Below are positions 55,513-64,000 of a DNA stretch of 64,000 nt, in pieces (within the stretch, counting starts at the first letter, position 1; every line of letters starts with the position of its first letter). The translations under genes and the position numbers were made by a program. The DNA comes from Streptomyces sp. NRRL F-2580 (lineage in GTDB: Bacteria > Actinomycetota > Actinomycetes > Streptomycetales > Streptomycetaceae), in contig NZ_JOIR01000026.1 in assembly GCF_000720115.1 (NCBI RefSeq), forward strand, positions 1 to 64,000, read 5' to 3'. A model generated the notes under the pieces. The model saw nothing but the letters and a program-made list of their open reading frames with translations. It ran no database searches and was not told the origin of the DNA.

Positions 55513-58500
55513 CTCGTCCCTCTCGGGCGGATCGCGACGATTGAGGCGATCGGCTTGGGGGTGCGCTTGTTGCGGGCGATGGCGTCGTCCAGTGTGGTGC
55601 GATCGGGTCCACCGTGCTGTGCCATGTGGATGCGCCCCCCATAGTTGGCGGTGACGACGGCGGCGTGGTCATAGGCGACGTCGCCCCGGTACTGGAAGAA
55701 AAGTATGTCGCCCTTGCGGATGTCGTAGACGTTGTTGATGTAGTAGCCGCCACGGTATCCAACCAGATGACGCTCCAAGTTGTCGGCCCCCGCCCATGTC
55801 CAGCTGGCCTTCACCGTCCAGCTGGCCCAGCCCGAATTCTTGAACCAGGCGCTGTCACTCCTGTACCATCCGGACCGCATCTTCAGGCCGCCACCGTAGT
55901 AGAGGGCCTTGGAGACAAAGTTGGTGCAGTCGTAGTAGTACTCCCTCTTGATGCCCACGTTGTTGTAGGCCCAACTGCCGGTTCCCAGACCATTGACGTA
56001 CGACGCTGGGGCGAAGGAGGCCGTGCGGACGCCGCCGGCGGGTGCCTCGCCGACGGGGAAGCCGTCCTCGCCGAGCGTGAGCGCCCCGGTGTTGTCGACC
56101 GGCGGCTCTGCGACGTCTGCGGGTGTGGCGAGCACCTGGGTGGCCGCGGTCGCCGTCGCCGACAGGGTCTGACCCGCCTGAGCGTCGTCGGACTCGCTCT
56201 GGAGCTTGACGGTGTCGCCGGATACGGAGAACAGGAACCGCTTGCTGTTCTGACTCTCGGACACCTGGTCGGCGCCATCGATCCGGACCGTTGTCGTCTC
56301 CGAGACGGTGGTGCGCAGCAGCAGGCGTCCGGACGCTGCGTCGGTACTCGTCACCGTCTCGGTGAGAGCCGTGGAGATCCCCACGTAGGCCAGGTTCCTG
56401 GTGGCCAAGGCTTCACGCGCGCCGACCAGACTGGCCTCCTGCGTGCCGAGCAGATCACCGAAGACCGCTCCATGCGGGGATTCGGCGGCTGCATCGGCGG
56501 CGGTCAGGCTCGCAGCGATGGTGATCTTGTTGCGTGCGTTGAGGTACGCCTGGACGTAGTCCTTGTAGCGCGTGGCTCCGCCGGCCACCGAGGCACCGTG
56601 AACCAGTGCGGATCGTGAGACAGGGCCGCTGCCGACGGCGTTTTTCGCCGTCACCGCGACCTGGTAGGAGGTGGCGTTGTTGAGCCCGGAGAAGACGGCA
56701 CGCGGTGCCGAGCCCTCCCACGTGCCGACCACGGTGCCGTCGCTCTTCTCGGCCTTGGCCAGGTAAGTGATGTCATGGGTCGCACCACCGTCGAGGGGAG
56801 CGTTCCAGGTGGCGACCAGGCTGGTGTCACCCGGGGTGGAAACGATGTCGCTGACGGCGCCCGGGGCGGTCGGCGGCAGGTACTCGACAGTCAGCTTGGG
56901 ACGTTGGGCGGGGTCCGCCGCGGCACCCGAGCGGTATGCCGCCGCGGCGGCTGTGCCGGAAACGGTGAGGGCCGCACCCTCGTTGCCGCCGCGATCGGTC
57001 CAGGACTGCACCAGCGGGCCGAAGTCGATGTCGGCCAAAGCGGTGTCGACGGTGTACGTGTCCTCGCCCGCGGCGGTGAGAAGGTCCTTGCCGCTCTGCG
57101 CCGGGGTCCACTGCGTGGACAGTTCGTACACGCCTGGCTTCTGTGCCACGCACTGCGTGGTGCAGTCGGCCCTGGTCAGCGACAGCTTGGCCGAGGAGAC
57201 CCGCGCACCCTTCGGCAGAGCCGAGAGATCTGCCTTCAAGTGGGTGGCCCACAGGTGGCCGTCGACCGTACCGATCCGCAGTTCGCCGGCCGGCGGTGTG
57301 GCACAGCCCGGCGTGTCGCAGTCGGTGGCGGTCGACACGCTCGCGATTGCCGTGTCGGTGATGGCCAGGGTCTGCGTAGCGGGCATCGGGGGCAGCGGCT
57401 TGAGGCCGACCGTCAGGCTCTGCTCGGCCGACCAGGGTGAGCAGCCCACAGGGGTACAGGCGCGTACGGACCAGCGGTAGGTCGCACCGTCAGCCAGCTT
57501 TCCCTCCGGGATCTGGAGTGCGGCGCGGCCACCGCTCACCTGTGAGACGGGCGGCAGGGTCAGGCCGGGTACCGGGTTACCGGCTGCGTCCTTCACCGCG
57601 AATTCGGCATTCACCCGGCCTTGGGAGGCCTCGGAGACGACCGCGGACAGGATCGGCGTCAGTGTCTGCTGGGCGCCTGCCTGGATGTCCTGCGGGGCGT
57701 CGGGCAGGGGGCTGACCGTGAAGGTGGTCCAGTTGGACCAGGGTGACCAGCTGTTGCTGTAGTGCGTGCCGTCGTACGGCGAGGTGCGGAAGCGGTACAT
57801 GCGCCCGTGCTGGAGCACGCCCGCCGGGACGACGATCGATGCCGGGGTGCCGGCTGGGACGAACGGCGAGACCAGGGTGTTGCCGACCTGGGTGTTGGTG
57901 GCGGCGTCGAAGATCTGGAAGGTGCCGTTGACCGTGTCGCCGTCCTTGTCCGCGAACGTGTCGCGCAGGGTGGGCGTCGTCGTCTCGACGCGCCAGGCGG
58001 GGGTCTTGTCCTGGACGAACGGAGGGCCGGCCTCCTGCTTGGTGCCGGTCTGCGGACGGTAGTTGTAGGTCACCGTCAGCTTCGGCGGGTTGGACGTGGC
58101 GTTTGCGGAGTTCACGCGCTTCCACTGCCCGACGACCGACTCCGACGTGGCCCGCAGGCCCATGCTGGACAGCGGAGCCTTCGCGGACGCCCACGACTGG
58201 ACGAGGGTGGTCACGTCGGCGTTGATCCAGCCGTCCGGCGCCGAGCCGCAGCCGGGATTGCCGCGGGTCTCGGTGGACGTGGCGTACTTGGTGCCCATCG
58301 CCGGCTGGCTCGTCCACCGCGACGCGGTGCTCGGGGCGGTGGAGTCCCAGACCTCCCACGGCTGCGCGACGCAGTCGGTGTTCCCGGAGTGGAAGTTCCA
58401 CAGCGACAGCTTGGCGTCGGAGACCAGCGCGTCCGCGATCGGCGCCGTGTTCCACGTGATGAACGAACGGGCGGTGCGGAACGTGCCGTTCGCGTTCTTC

Positions 58501-59567
58501 GTACCGGGGTTGCCGAGGTCGAGCTCGGTGTCGTTTGACCAGTCGACGGTCTCGCCCTGCTGGACGTAGGTGTCGAAGACGTTGCCCAGCGAGGACGTCG
58601 ACGGGTCCACGGTCACCGGGTACTTGGTGGCCGGGTCCGCGAGGAACTTCGCGTCCGGGGTGACGACCAGGTCGACCGTGCCCTTGCCCTGGACGACCGT
58701 CATCGCCACGGGCACCTTGCGGGTGTGCTCACCGGAGACCGGATCGACCGTGGAGTCCCACATCACCGGCGCGGGCATGACCGCGGTCTTCTTGCTCTTG
58801 CGGTCGGTGAACTGCACGCTGCCGTCGGCCTGCTGTTCCACCTTCAGGCCCTTGGCCACCAGCGGCAGGGTGTACGAGTAGTTCCCGCCGGCCGGGCGCT
58901 GCTTCAGCTCGACGAACTGCTCGAAGCCGCTGCGCGTTGCCTCGATGACGACGTCGCCGCCGGGGACGGCGTTGGTGTACTCGGCGCGCGCCCCGTCGAG
59001 CTTCGGGGACGGCAGGGCACCCTTCCACTTGAGGGTGATCTGCTGCTCACCCTCCCCCAGCGTGACGAGGTCGGTGCTGACGTAGTTGACGGACGGCGCG
59101 GCCTGGGGCACGGCCTTCGCCATACGGGGGACGCTGCCCGCGGCCAGCTTCAGGCCCTGCGGGTGGGCCTTGGACGCCACGGACCCGTCCGGGGCGTGGC
59201 CCAGGGTCACGTCGACCCCGCGCCAGGCGCGTGCCTGCTGGTCGTAGAAGCGGATCGGTCCGGCGGCCACTTCGGTCGTGAGCGTGCCGTTCGGGTTCAC
59301 CCACGTCGTGGACGTCTCGGACCGCTCCGAGACCGCCTCCACGCGGTGTCCCGCCGTCCGCGCGGCCACCCGGGCGCGCGCGAGATTGAGTTCTTCGGTC
59401 ACGGCGCCGGACTTGGCCGTGGCGGCCGGAGCTGCAGCGGCGTCTGCCGGGTGCGAGCTCTGGAGCAGGGTCGCGGACACGATGAGTGCCGCTCCGCCCG
59501 CTATCCAGTGGGTGGTCCCCCAGGGCCCTCTTCCACGGCGTCTTGCCGTGGAGAAGCGAGTAGCCAT
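55509..59567 (-). CDS. Secreted multidomain protein: DNRLRE domains, FN3, C-terminal amidase-like domain
   Basis: The 1352-residue precursor starts at ATG 59567 after GAGGAAG. An Arg-rich signal peptide (HWIAGGAALIVSATLLQSSH; cleavage near DAA) is followed by a beta-rich region. A DNRLRE-type domain spans about residues 340-500 (FDTYVQQGETVDWSNDTELD), Ig-like units about 540-730, a second DNRLRE-type domain about 740-895 and an FN3 domain about 900-990. A helical segment from about 1003 leads to an amidase_6/NlpC-like domain: catalytic Cys in YYYDCTNFVSKALYYGG near 1210 and His in YDHAAVVTANYGG near 1300. The build matches actinobacterial polymorphic-toxin or wall-hydrolase proteins with a variable C-terminal enzyme. 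The lipoprotein gene overlaps its stop. Confidence 0.85.
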   Translation of the reverse strand: MATRFSTARRRGRGPWGTTHWIAGGAALIVSATLLQSSHPADAAAAPAATAKSGAVTEELNLARARVAARTAGHRVEAVSERSETSTTWVNPNGTLTTEVAAGPIRFYDQQARAWRGVDVTLGHAPDGSVASKAHPQGLKLAAGSVPRMAKAVPQAAPSVNYVSTDLVTLGEGEQQITLKWKGALPSPKLDGARAEYTNAVPGGDVVIEATRSGFEQFVELKQRPAGGNYSYTLPLVAKGLKVEQQADGSVQFTDRKSKKTAVMPAPVMWDSTVDPVSGEHTRKVPVAMTVVQGKGTVDLVVTPDAKFLADPATKYPVTVDPSTSSLGNVFDTYVQQGETVDWSNDTELDLGNPGTKNANGTFRTARSFITWNTAPIADALVSDAKLSLWNFHSGNTDCVAQPWEVWDSTAPSTASRWTSQPAMGTKYATSTETRGNPGCGSAPDGWINADVTTLVQSWASAKAPLSSMGLRATSESVVGQWKRVNSANATSNPPKLTVTYNYRPQTGTKQEAGPPFVQDKTPAWRVETTTPTLRDTFADKDGDTVNGTFQIFDAATNTQVGNTLVSPFVPAGTPASIVVPAGVLQHGRMYRFRTSPYDGTHYSNSWSPWSNWTTFTVSPLPDAPQDIQAGAQQTLTPILSAVVSEASQGRVNAEFAVKDAAGNPVPGLTLPPVSQVSGGRAALQIPEGKLADGATYRWSVRACTPVGCSPWSAEQSLTVGLKPLPPMPATQTLAITDTAIASVSTATDCDTPGCATPPAGELRIGTVDGHLWATHLKADLSALPKGARVSSAKLSLTRADCTTQCVAQKPGVYELSTQWTPAQSGKDLLTAAGEDTYTVDTALADIDFGPLVQSWTDRGGNEGAALTVSGTAAAAAYRSGAAADPAQRPKLTVEYLPPTAPGAVSDIVSTPGDTSLVATWNAPLDGGATHDITYLAKAEKSDGTVVGTWEGSAPRAVFSGLNNATSYQVAVTAKNAVGSGPVSRSALVHGASVAGGATRYKDYVQAYLNARNKITIAASLTAADAAAESPHGAVFGDLLGTQEASLVGAREALATRNLAYVGISTALTETVTSTDAASGRLLLRTTVSETTTVRIDGADQVSESQNSKRFLFSVSGDTVKLQSESDDAQAGQTLSATATAATQVLATPADVAEPPVDNTGALTLGEDGFPVGEAPAGGVRTASFAPASYVNGLGTGSWAYNNVGIKREYYYDCTNFVSKALYYGGGLKMRSGWYRSDSAWFKNSGWASWTVKASWTWAGADNLERHLVGYRGGYYINNVYDIRKGDILFFQYRGDVAYDHAAVVTANYGGRIHMAQHGGPDRTTLDDAIARNKRTPKPIASIVAIRPRGTR

Positions 59568-59599
59568 ACTTCCTCGGTCTTTCTGCGAGTATCGATGAT

Positions 59600-60284
59600 C
59601 TCGATACAGAGAGCTGCAACGTAGCCTCCTGACCAGGCAGTTCGATCTCTGAAACGGACAAGAGGGACACAAGTCGCACCCCAGTGATGCAATTCACGTC
59701 ATGGCTAGATTCCGCTGTTCATCGAGGATCCGGAGTGAGCACGGGCAGGCCGCGCAGCATCAGGTTGTTGATCACGCTCAGGTTGTAGCGACCACAGGGC
59801 ACAGGTGAACAGCCCCAGATCGGCTGCTTCACCCGGGCCGGGTGGGTTGAGTCATCTACGACCGCGTCCTGGCCGAACGGACCTGACGGGCGGTCCGTCG
59901 CGGCCGCCCGCCACCGGGACGCGGCATGATGCCGGACGTGAAAGCACAGCCGAGTAGGGTGGCGCCCGAGATCCGGGTGCCACCCGGGCAGATCCGAAAC
60001 CCCCCTGAACCGGCACGAGAAGGATGAACAGAACATGGCAGAGCGACGCATCTGACAGCGCAAGCCAGCCGCTGGGGTATGCGCCACCTCGGCTGCACCC
60101 GAAACCACTCGGAAGGCCGTCCGGCGCCGTCAACCTCCCGGGAGGTCGAGGAGCGGACCGAGGCCGTCCAGCTCCGGGAGGGTTAGTGCTGAGGTGGGGA
60201 CCAGGGCTGCCAATACTTGATCTTGGTGTCTCTTCACGCGCCGATGTTCACAGGGCCGCGCCGGACAGGTCCCGACCAGCAAGA
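59600..60284. other. Intergenic region without recognisable gene
   Basis: Several short frames exist on the minus strand (for example one ending near 59719 with NLSVINNLMLRGLPVLTPD), but none has a supported start or family. The promoter of the large secreted protein must lie near 59600-59700; no clear -10/-35 seen. Confidence 0.4.
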
Positions 60285-60838
60285 TCAGGATCGTTCAGCG
60301 GAGCGCTGCCCGATCCAGCCGATGACGGTCACCACCTCACGCGCGATGTCCACGACAGGCCGCCCGTCGGTCGCCACCCGCACCGTGTCCGCGGGTGCCC
60401 GCTCATCCAGGCGCCTCGCCTTGCGGGCGCTGCCCTTCAGCTCCTGCTCAGCTCCGAGCCGAGTTCCCGGCCCGCCAGCCGCTCGCCGACGGTGGCATCG
60501 GAGGCAGTGAGCAGCACTCGTATGATGCGCACGCCCGCCCCCATGGCGCGCTCGAGCATGCCCGCCGCCTCGGGCAGCACACTCACGGTGTTCGTATAGA
60601 TCAGGCGGCAGTAGCCGAGCCGGGCGAAATTCGCCCAGACGGCCGTCAGATTGCACTCAGTGATCTCCGAGCGGTGGGGATCCCCCTCCGGTGCTGGATG
60701 CACCTGGCCCATGAAGTCACCCTCCACAATCGCGTGCGAGACCGCCGCGGCGCGCAGCCGCGCCGAAACCTCCCAGCCCACCGTCGTTTTGCCGACACCG
60801 GCACGCCCACCGATGAGCAGTACTTCCGGATGATCCAT
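60285..60838 (-). pseudogene. P-loop kinase-like ATP-binding protein, frameshifted
   Basis: ATG 60838 opens MDHPEVLLIGGRAGVGKTTV, with Walker A GGRAGVGKTT near residue 11. IVEGDFMGQVHPAPEG, LGYCRLIYTNTVSVLPEAAG and RVLLTASDATVGERLAGREL follow, typical of AAA_33/shikimate-kinase-like proteins. One G lost near 60445 moves the end into another frame, where it continues EQELKGSARKARRLDERAPA to IGQRSAERS. The short lesion near the C-terminus leaves most of the fold, so partial function is possible. Confidence 0.7.
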
Positions 60839-61267
60839 GGGAGGCAGCGTGCCAGCCCCCGACCGCGTCACGGGATCCGATTTCGCTCCATGCCCATGGC
60901 CGCAGACCGGCCCATCGGCAAGATCGCAATCTACAACTGGAGTACCAGCAGACCCGGGCTCCACGAAGGGGATCGGGTCGGGCAGAGCCACGTCCACGTC
61001 GGCTCTCACGCCGATCCGGGGTCCCTTCTCCAGCTGGTGCAGGGCGCCTCCTCGACGATCCGGCCGGCGGGCACGCAGCGAAGATCACCTGGGCGACCCT
61101 GGCGGTTCTTCCCCCCGTTCGGTGACGCTACTGCGATCGATGCGCTCAGCAGCGAGTGCGGTGACGCTCAGAGTGGTTCACCGGTTTTCGGTTCTGCATC
61201 GTTCCGGCGAGTCAACTACCTTGCATTGAACGGGAGTGTGTCTTGATGGAGGAAGGCTAAGGGTGGG

Positions 61268-61640
61268 GGACCACGAAGTGGGCCGATGAGGGTTTCGAGG
61301 ACAGGTCGCCAGCTGTCCGGCGAGGCATCGGGTCGCTGCGCTTCGGCATGCGTATCACTGAGGTCGCCGCAGTGCTGGCGGGCATGGCCGAACTGCGTCG
61401 GTCTCAGGCTGGTCCATCGTTTCGGGGCTTCTGGGAGTGGAGTTCGGTACAGGGCTTGCGGAGCCTGCTGTCTATGCCCACTTCTGCCGACGGCCTGCTG
61501 TTCTGCGTCGCGGTTATCCCCGCGTGTGGCCCCCAGGTGACGCTTTGGGGAAGGAAGTTGACGGCTTGTGTCCCGGCCGATCTGGAGCGGTTCCTCCTGG
61601 CTCGTCCTGGCAGCACACGGCTGGGGTGGGGTGAGCGCGG
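61268..61640 (+). pseudogene. Remnant of an unknown protein with an LRFGM motif
   Basis: The frame reads WADEGFEDRSPAVRRGIGSL then LRFGMRITEVAAVLAGM. Its middle part is in the neighbouring frame (EFGTGLAEPAVYAHF), and it returns to the first frame as ADGLLFCVAVIPACGPQVTL. Two compensating frame changes and the absence of a start suggest decay. 'GSLRFGM..EV...L' occurs in many small actinobacterial proteins of unknown role, some of them immunity-like. Confidence 0.45.
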
Positions 61641-61696
61641 TACGGCAGCGGCTCCGTCCCTGTTGTGCGAGGGGGCGGGGCCGGGCTGGTTGGGGG

Positions 61697-61933
61697 TCAG
61701 GTGAGGGTGATGGAGGCCTTGGAAGCGGTGTTCACGGTGAGGTGGCACCTGCGGTGCTCGTCGGTGTTGTCCTGTCTCGCGGCGCCGTAGGCCGGTCGAG
61801 TAATGGCCGCCGGTCTCTCGATGCCGACGAGGTGGGACAGGGTGTAGGTGCCGCGCCGGGGCCAATGCGCCGCGGCCTCGTCCGCGAGCGCGGACAACCG
61901 CTCGCGTGCCTCTTCACGCACCTCAGGACCCAT
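61697..61933 (-). CDS. Hypothetical 78-residue protein
   Basis: ATG 61933 follows GAGAGGGTGGCTGC. The N-terminal half is an amphipathic helix (GPEVREEARERLSALADEAA), then RGTYTLSHLVGIERP and a Thr-rich end. No family recognised. It is on the same strand as the next gene upstream (62016-62591). Confidence 0.5.
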   Translation of the reverse strand: MGPEVREEARERLSALADEAAAHWPRRGTYTLSHLVGIERPAAITRPAYGAARQDNTDEHRRCHLTVNTASKASITLT

Positions 61934-62015
61934 GCAGCCACCCTCTCGTGCATGGACAACAGAACAACGGAACGTTGTCTCGTTACCGGGTGGCGACGCA
62001 TGAACCGGACGCGCG

Positions 62016-62591
62016 TCATGGTCCCGGATGCCTTCTGGCGGGGTCCGGCGGAGTCCGCCAGGACGGCGGCCAGGCGGCATCCGACCGTGTCTCCCCAGTG
62101 AGCAGGCCAAGACTCGCTCGCGCGAGTTCGAGGTATTCCTGACGGGCAGTCCGATATTCCGCGAACGCTGCGTCCCATGCTCCGGCGTCCGCGGGGATCA
62201 GACCACGGGCCAGCCACTCGAGATGCCACAGACAGTGGTTCACCCGGACCGTGGCGGTGTTGGTCGCCGCGTCGCCCAACAGCCAGAGTCCCTCGCTCAG
62301 AGCCGAGCGACGGCTCTCGGCCTCCCCCAGCTCGCCAAGTACCTCATCGGTGGGTTCCAACGGGGCGGATCCCGTCGCGATCCCACGGAAGACAGCGATG
62401 CGCAGGTAGCGATGCGCCAATGTCTTGACCGCGTGGCCGTACTCGGCGTAGGCGTTCAGCCGCCGCTCGTCCCAGCGGACCGACTGCTGCCGACGCCATC
62501 GGGTGCGCTCGTTCGCACTGCTGACCAGATACGACGTTGCGGCACCCACGGCGACACCGACGAGGGGGAGTGCTTCGCTGATCAAGCTCAT
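62016..62591 (-). CDS. Hypothetical membrane-anchored protein
   Basis: A 191-residue protein from ATG 62591 (GAAGGGAAG upstream). One N-terminal membrane segment (ALPLVGVAVGAATSYLVSSA) is followed by a helical, charged cytoplasmic region with RRLNAYAEYGHAVKTLAHRY and VNHCLWHLEWLARGLI. This arrangement is common in Streptomyces but uncharacterised. No neighbour suggests a role. Confidence 0.7.
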   Translation of the reverse strand: MSLISEALPLVGVAVGAATSYLVSSANERTRWRRQQSVRWDERRLNAYAEYGHAVKTLAHRYLRIAVFRGIATGSAPLEPTDEVLGELGEAESRRSALSEGLWLLGDAATNTATVRVNHCLWHLEWLARGLIPADAGAWDAAFAEYRTARQEYLELARASLGLLTGETRSDAAWPPSWRTPPDPARRHPGP

Positions 62592-62726
62592 TGACTTCCC
62601 TTCACTGCAGTGGACGTGCCTACGTGATGAGAACGCTCCCCGACGGCTGAAGACGGCGACAGGCGCCCGGTCAACGGATTCCCCAGGGAGTGCGCCAGCG
62701 TCGGCCCGAGGGGGAACATCGTTGAC

Positions 62727-63120
62727 ACGATCGAGCGGTTGTGCCGGTATCCGGTCAAGTCGACCGCCGGCGAACGGCTCAACAGCGTCGAGGTCGGCCG
62801 GTTGGGCGTTTGTGGGCGACAGGCTGTACGCGATACGGGACGCGGAGAGCAAGTTCGGATGCGGAAGAACGCCCGGCGTTTCCGGCGCATGGACGGCCTC
62901 CTGAACTTGAGCTCGCTACACAGGAGACGCCGACGAGCCGGAGCTGTTCGACCCCTACGGGCAAGTGGTACCCGACGCCACTGCCTTTCATCCGTGGCCA
63001 TCTCGGCCGCGACAACCGTTCCCCAGCGGCAACAGCCCGCTGCCGGACTCCGTGGACGAGCGACGCGCGGTCCGGATCCGCATTTTCCTCAGCGCCCCGC
63101 CCCGGCGCCCACCGCCGCCT
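62727..63120 (+). pseudogene. MOSC-domain protein remnant, frameshifted
   Basis: IERLCRYPVKSTAGERLNSV is the MOSC N-terminal motif. A shift near 62812 leads to VGDRLYAIRDAESKFGCG. A second near 62865 leads to NARRFRRMDGLLNLSS, and a third near 62918 to DADEPELFDPYGQVVPDATA. MOSC proteins handle sulfur or molybdenum cofactors. The Cys-containing C-terminal domain is missing. Confidence 0.65.
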
Positions 63121-63260
63121 ACCACTGCGCGTACGTGACCCGCTGGGTCGAGACCAAGCTCCGCTGGAACCTGGCCGCCGACGACCGCGAGCGCGAAGCA
63201 CTCCTCGGCCTGGCGGAAGACTGCCCCGGCGCCACCGTCACTTACGAGTCCGTGCCGTAG
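63110..63260 (+). pseudogene. C-terminal fragment of a probable DUF1524-type HNH nuclease
   Basis: The fragment reads AAYHCAYVTRWVETKLRWNL, then AADDREREALLGLAEDCPGA, ending at TAG 63258. It resembles the end of secreted actinobacterial DUF1524/HNH nucleases ('YV..W...K.RW.L..D..E...L..LA..C'). The HNH core is absent. Confidence 0.4.
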
Positions 63261-63276
63261 CGGCCCGGCGTTCAGG

Positions 63277-63424
63277 CCAGCCGGGAACCGAGGCGAAAGC
63301 GCATCTCCCCGGCGGCATGACGGACCTCCTCGGGCTGCGCGTCATCGTCGAGCGCCCCGAGGAGGATCATCAGGGCCCTCGCCTCGTCCCCGCTGATCAG
63401 CTTCAGGCGCGGCTCGGTGACCCC
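63277..63424 (-). pseudogene. Short helical C-terminal fragment
   Basis: The minus frame reads TEPRLKLISGDEARALMILL, then GALDDDAQPEEVRHAAGEMR, ending RLGSRLA. It has coding-like codon use but no start; a stop lies immediately upstream. Probably the tail of a lost gene. Confidence 0.35.
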
Positions 63425-63544
63425 GTCGCGTCACCCATCCCGGCCCGGTGCTGCGATCCGGTCCGGGATGGGGGCGGCATCCGGGCCGACCGGACAGACC
63501 AGAGCCCCTTGGCCCCTTCAAGCCCGGCAGGCGCTGGGTGGCCG

Positions 63545-64000
63545 CTAGGCGTATCCCGAGCCCAGCTCCAGCGCCTGGATCAGCACCTCGGCGGCGGCGC
63601 AGTCGTGGCACGCGTCGACGCCGGGCCGCATCAGGGCGTCGAGCGTCTCCAGGGCGTCCATGTCCTGGCCGCCGCCCGCCGCCTTCTTGCATCCGCTCTC
63701 GTGGACGACGGCCCCGCGCCGGCCCCCGGGACGGACCCGGAGCATCCAGCCCGGCCGCTCCGGGGGCGGCTCGACGGGAAGACGGTGCGAGGGCACCGCG
63801 GGGTAGTTCACGGCCCACATCGGCTCCAGCAGGTCGGCCGTCACCCACACCGTGCACTCCGACGGCTGGACGCGTCCGCCTTCGACCGTGACGTACGCGG
63901 GCATGCCGATCCTGTAGACCCAGCGATCGGGAAGCTCCTGGCGTTCATACAGCCGTACCCGGAGCCGCTTGCCGTCGGCCAGGACCAGGGTGATCGGCCA
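63545..64000 (-). CDS. DUF6233-like hypothetical protein, 5' end beyond the window
   Basis: The frame is open to the right edge (first codon 64000-63998, Trp). It reads WPITLVLADGKRLRVRLYER, YVTVEGGRVQPSECTVWVTA and RPGWMLRVRPGG. A Cys-containing end follows: HESGCKKAAGG, then PGVDACHDCAAAEVLIQALE. The pattern matches the DUF6233 family, common in Streptomyces accessory regions, with Cys residues that could bind zinc. Start and length cannot be given. Function unknown. Confidence 0.75.
   Translation of the reverse strand, partial: WPITLVLADGKRLRVRLYERQELPDRWVYRIGMPAYVTVEGGRVQPSECTVWVTADLLEPMWAVNYPAVPSHRLPVEPPPERPGWMLRVRPGGRRGAVVHESGCKKAAGGGQDMDALETLDALMRPGVDACHDCAAAEVLIQALELGSGYA

Noticed and set aside
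59719..60108. 129-codon minus-strand ORF
   Set aside because: Mixed codon use, no ribosome-binding site and no recognisable domain; only its last 30 codons look protein-like.

Overview
The window reads as a very GC-rich actinobacterial chromosome, most likely Streptomyces or a close relative. Third codon positions are almost always G or C. GTG and TTG starts are common, start-stop overlaps such as ATGA are frequent, and the families are typical of that genus: a DNRLRE secreted protein, a DUF6233-like protein, an AI-2E exporter, a tripeptidyl-aminopeptidase, and TetR, MerR and XRE regulators. These calls come from reading the translations; no database search was run. I recognised no tRNA, rRNA or CRISPR array.

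Layout. 0-3 kb is debris: a HEPN-like C-terminus, a doubly broken IS5-type transposase, and an alcohol dehydrogenase fused by deletion to an aldo/keto reductase. 3-7.9 kb is intact: three unknown or beta-propeller genes on + converge, through a strong hairpin, on a two-gene - operon (prodomain-like protein plus signal-less M14 carboxypeptidase); a TetR gene follows. 8-18 kb is a decaying accessory zone: hydrolase remnant, a frameshifted three-gene operon (small membrane protein, GMC oxidoreductase, animal-type heme peroxidase), a frameshifted membrane-patatin fusion, an S8 protease stump, an ISAs1-type transposase and a truncated NAD-dependent DNA ligase.

19.6-51.5 kb is largely healthy. It holds a wall-polymer-like pair (GT2/CDP-glycerol transferase with an Asp2-like alpha/beta hydrolase), an EEP lipoprotein and a stand-alone Mur ligase. 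Then come an aldo/keto reductase, a secreted tripeptidyl-aminopeptidase, an MBL hydrolase, an XRE regulator, an NCS2 permease, an MFS exporter, an AI-2E-family exporter, an S9 peptidase and a secreted repeat protein. Last is a TetR-controlled operon in which an amidohydrolase precedes a complete five-gene peptide/nickel-type ABC importer.

51.5-64 kb is again accessory. A DUF4188 gene is split precisely by an IS200/IS605-type element beside its divergent MerR regulator. A complete IS481 element is flanked by CTAG. A 1352-residue secreted DNRLRE/FN3 protein with a C-terminal amidase-like domain overlaps a lipoprotein gene and lies beside a second, broken copy of part of its C-terminal region. 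I read this as a candidate polymorphic toxin-immunity locus and consider it the most interesting system here. The right end holds broken or small genes and a DUF6233-like gene running off the edge.

Single-base lesions cluster in 1-3, 8-18, 35.6 and 53-63 kb, while long genes elsewhere are intact. This argues for real decay around insertion sequences rather than uniform sequencing error, but only read-level data can prove it.
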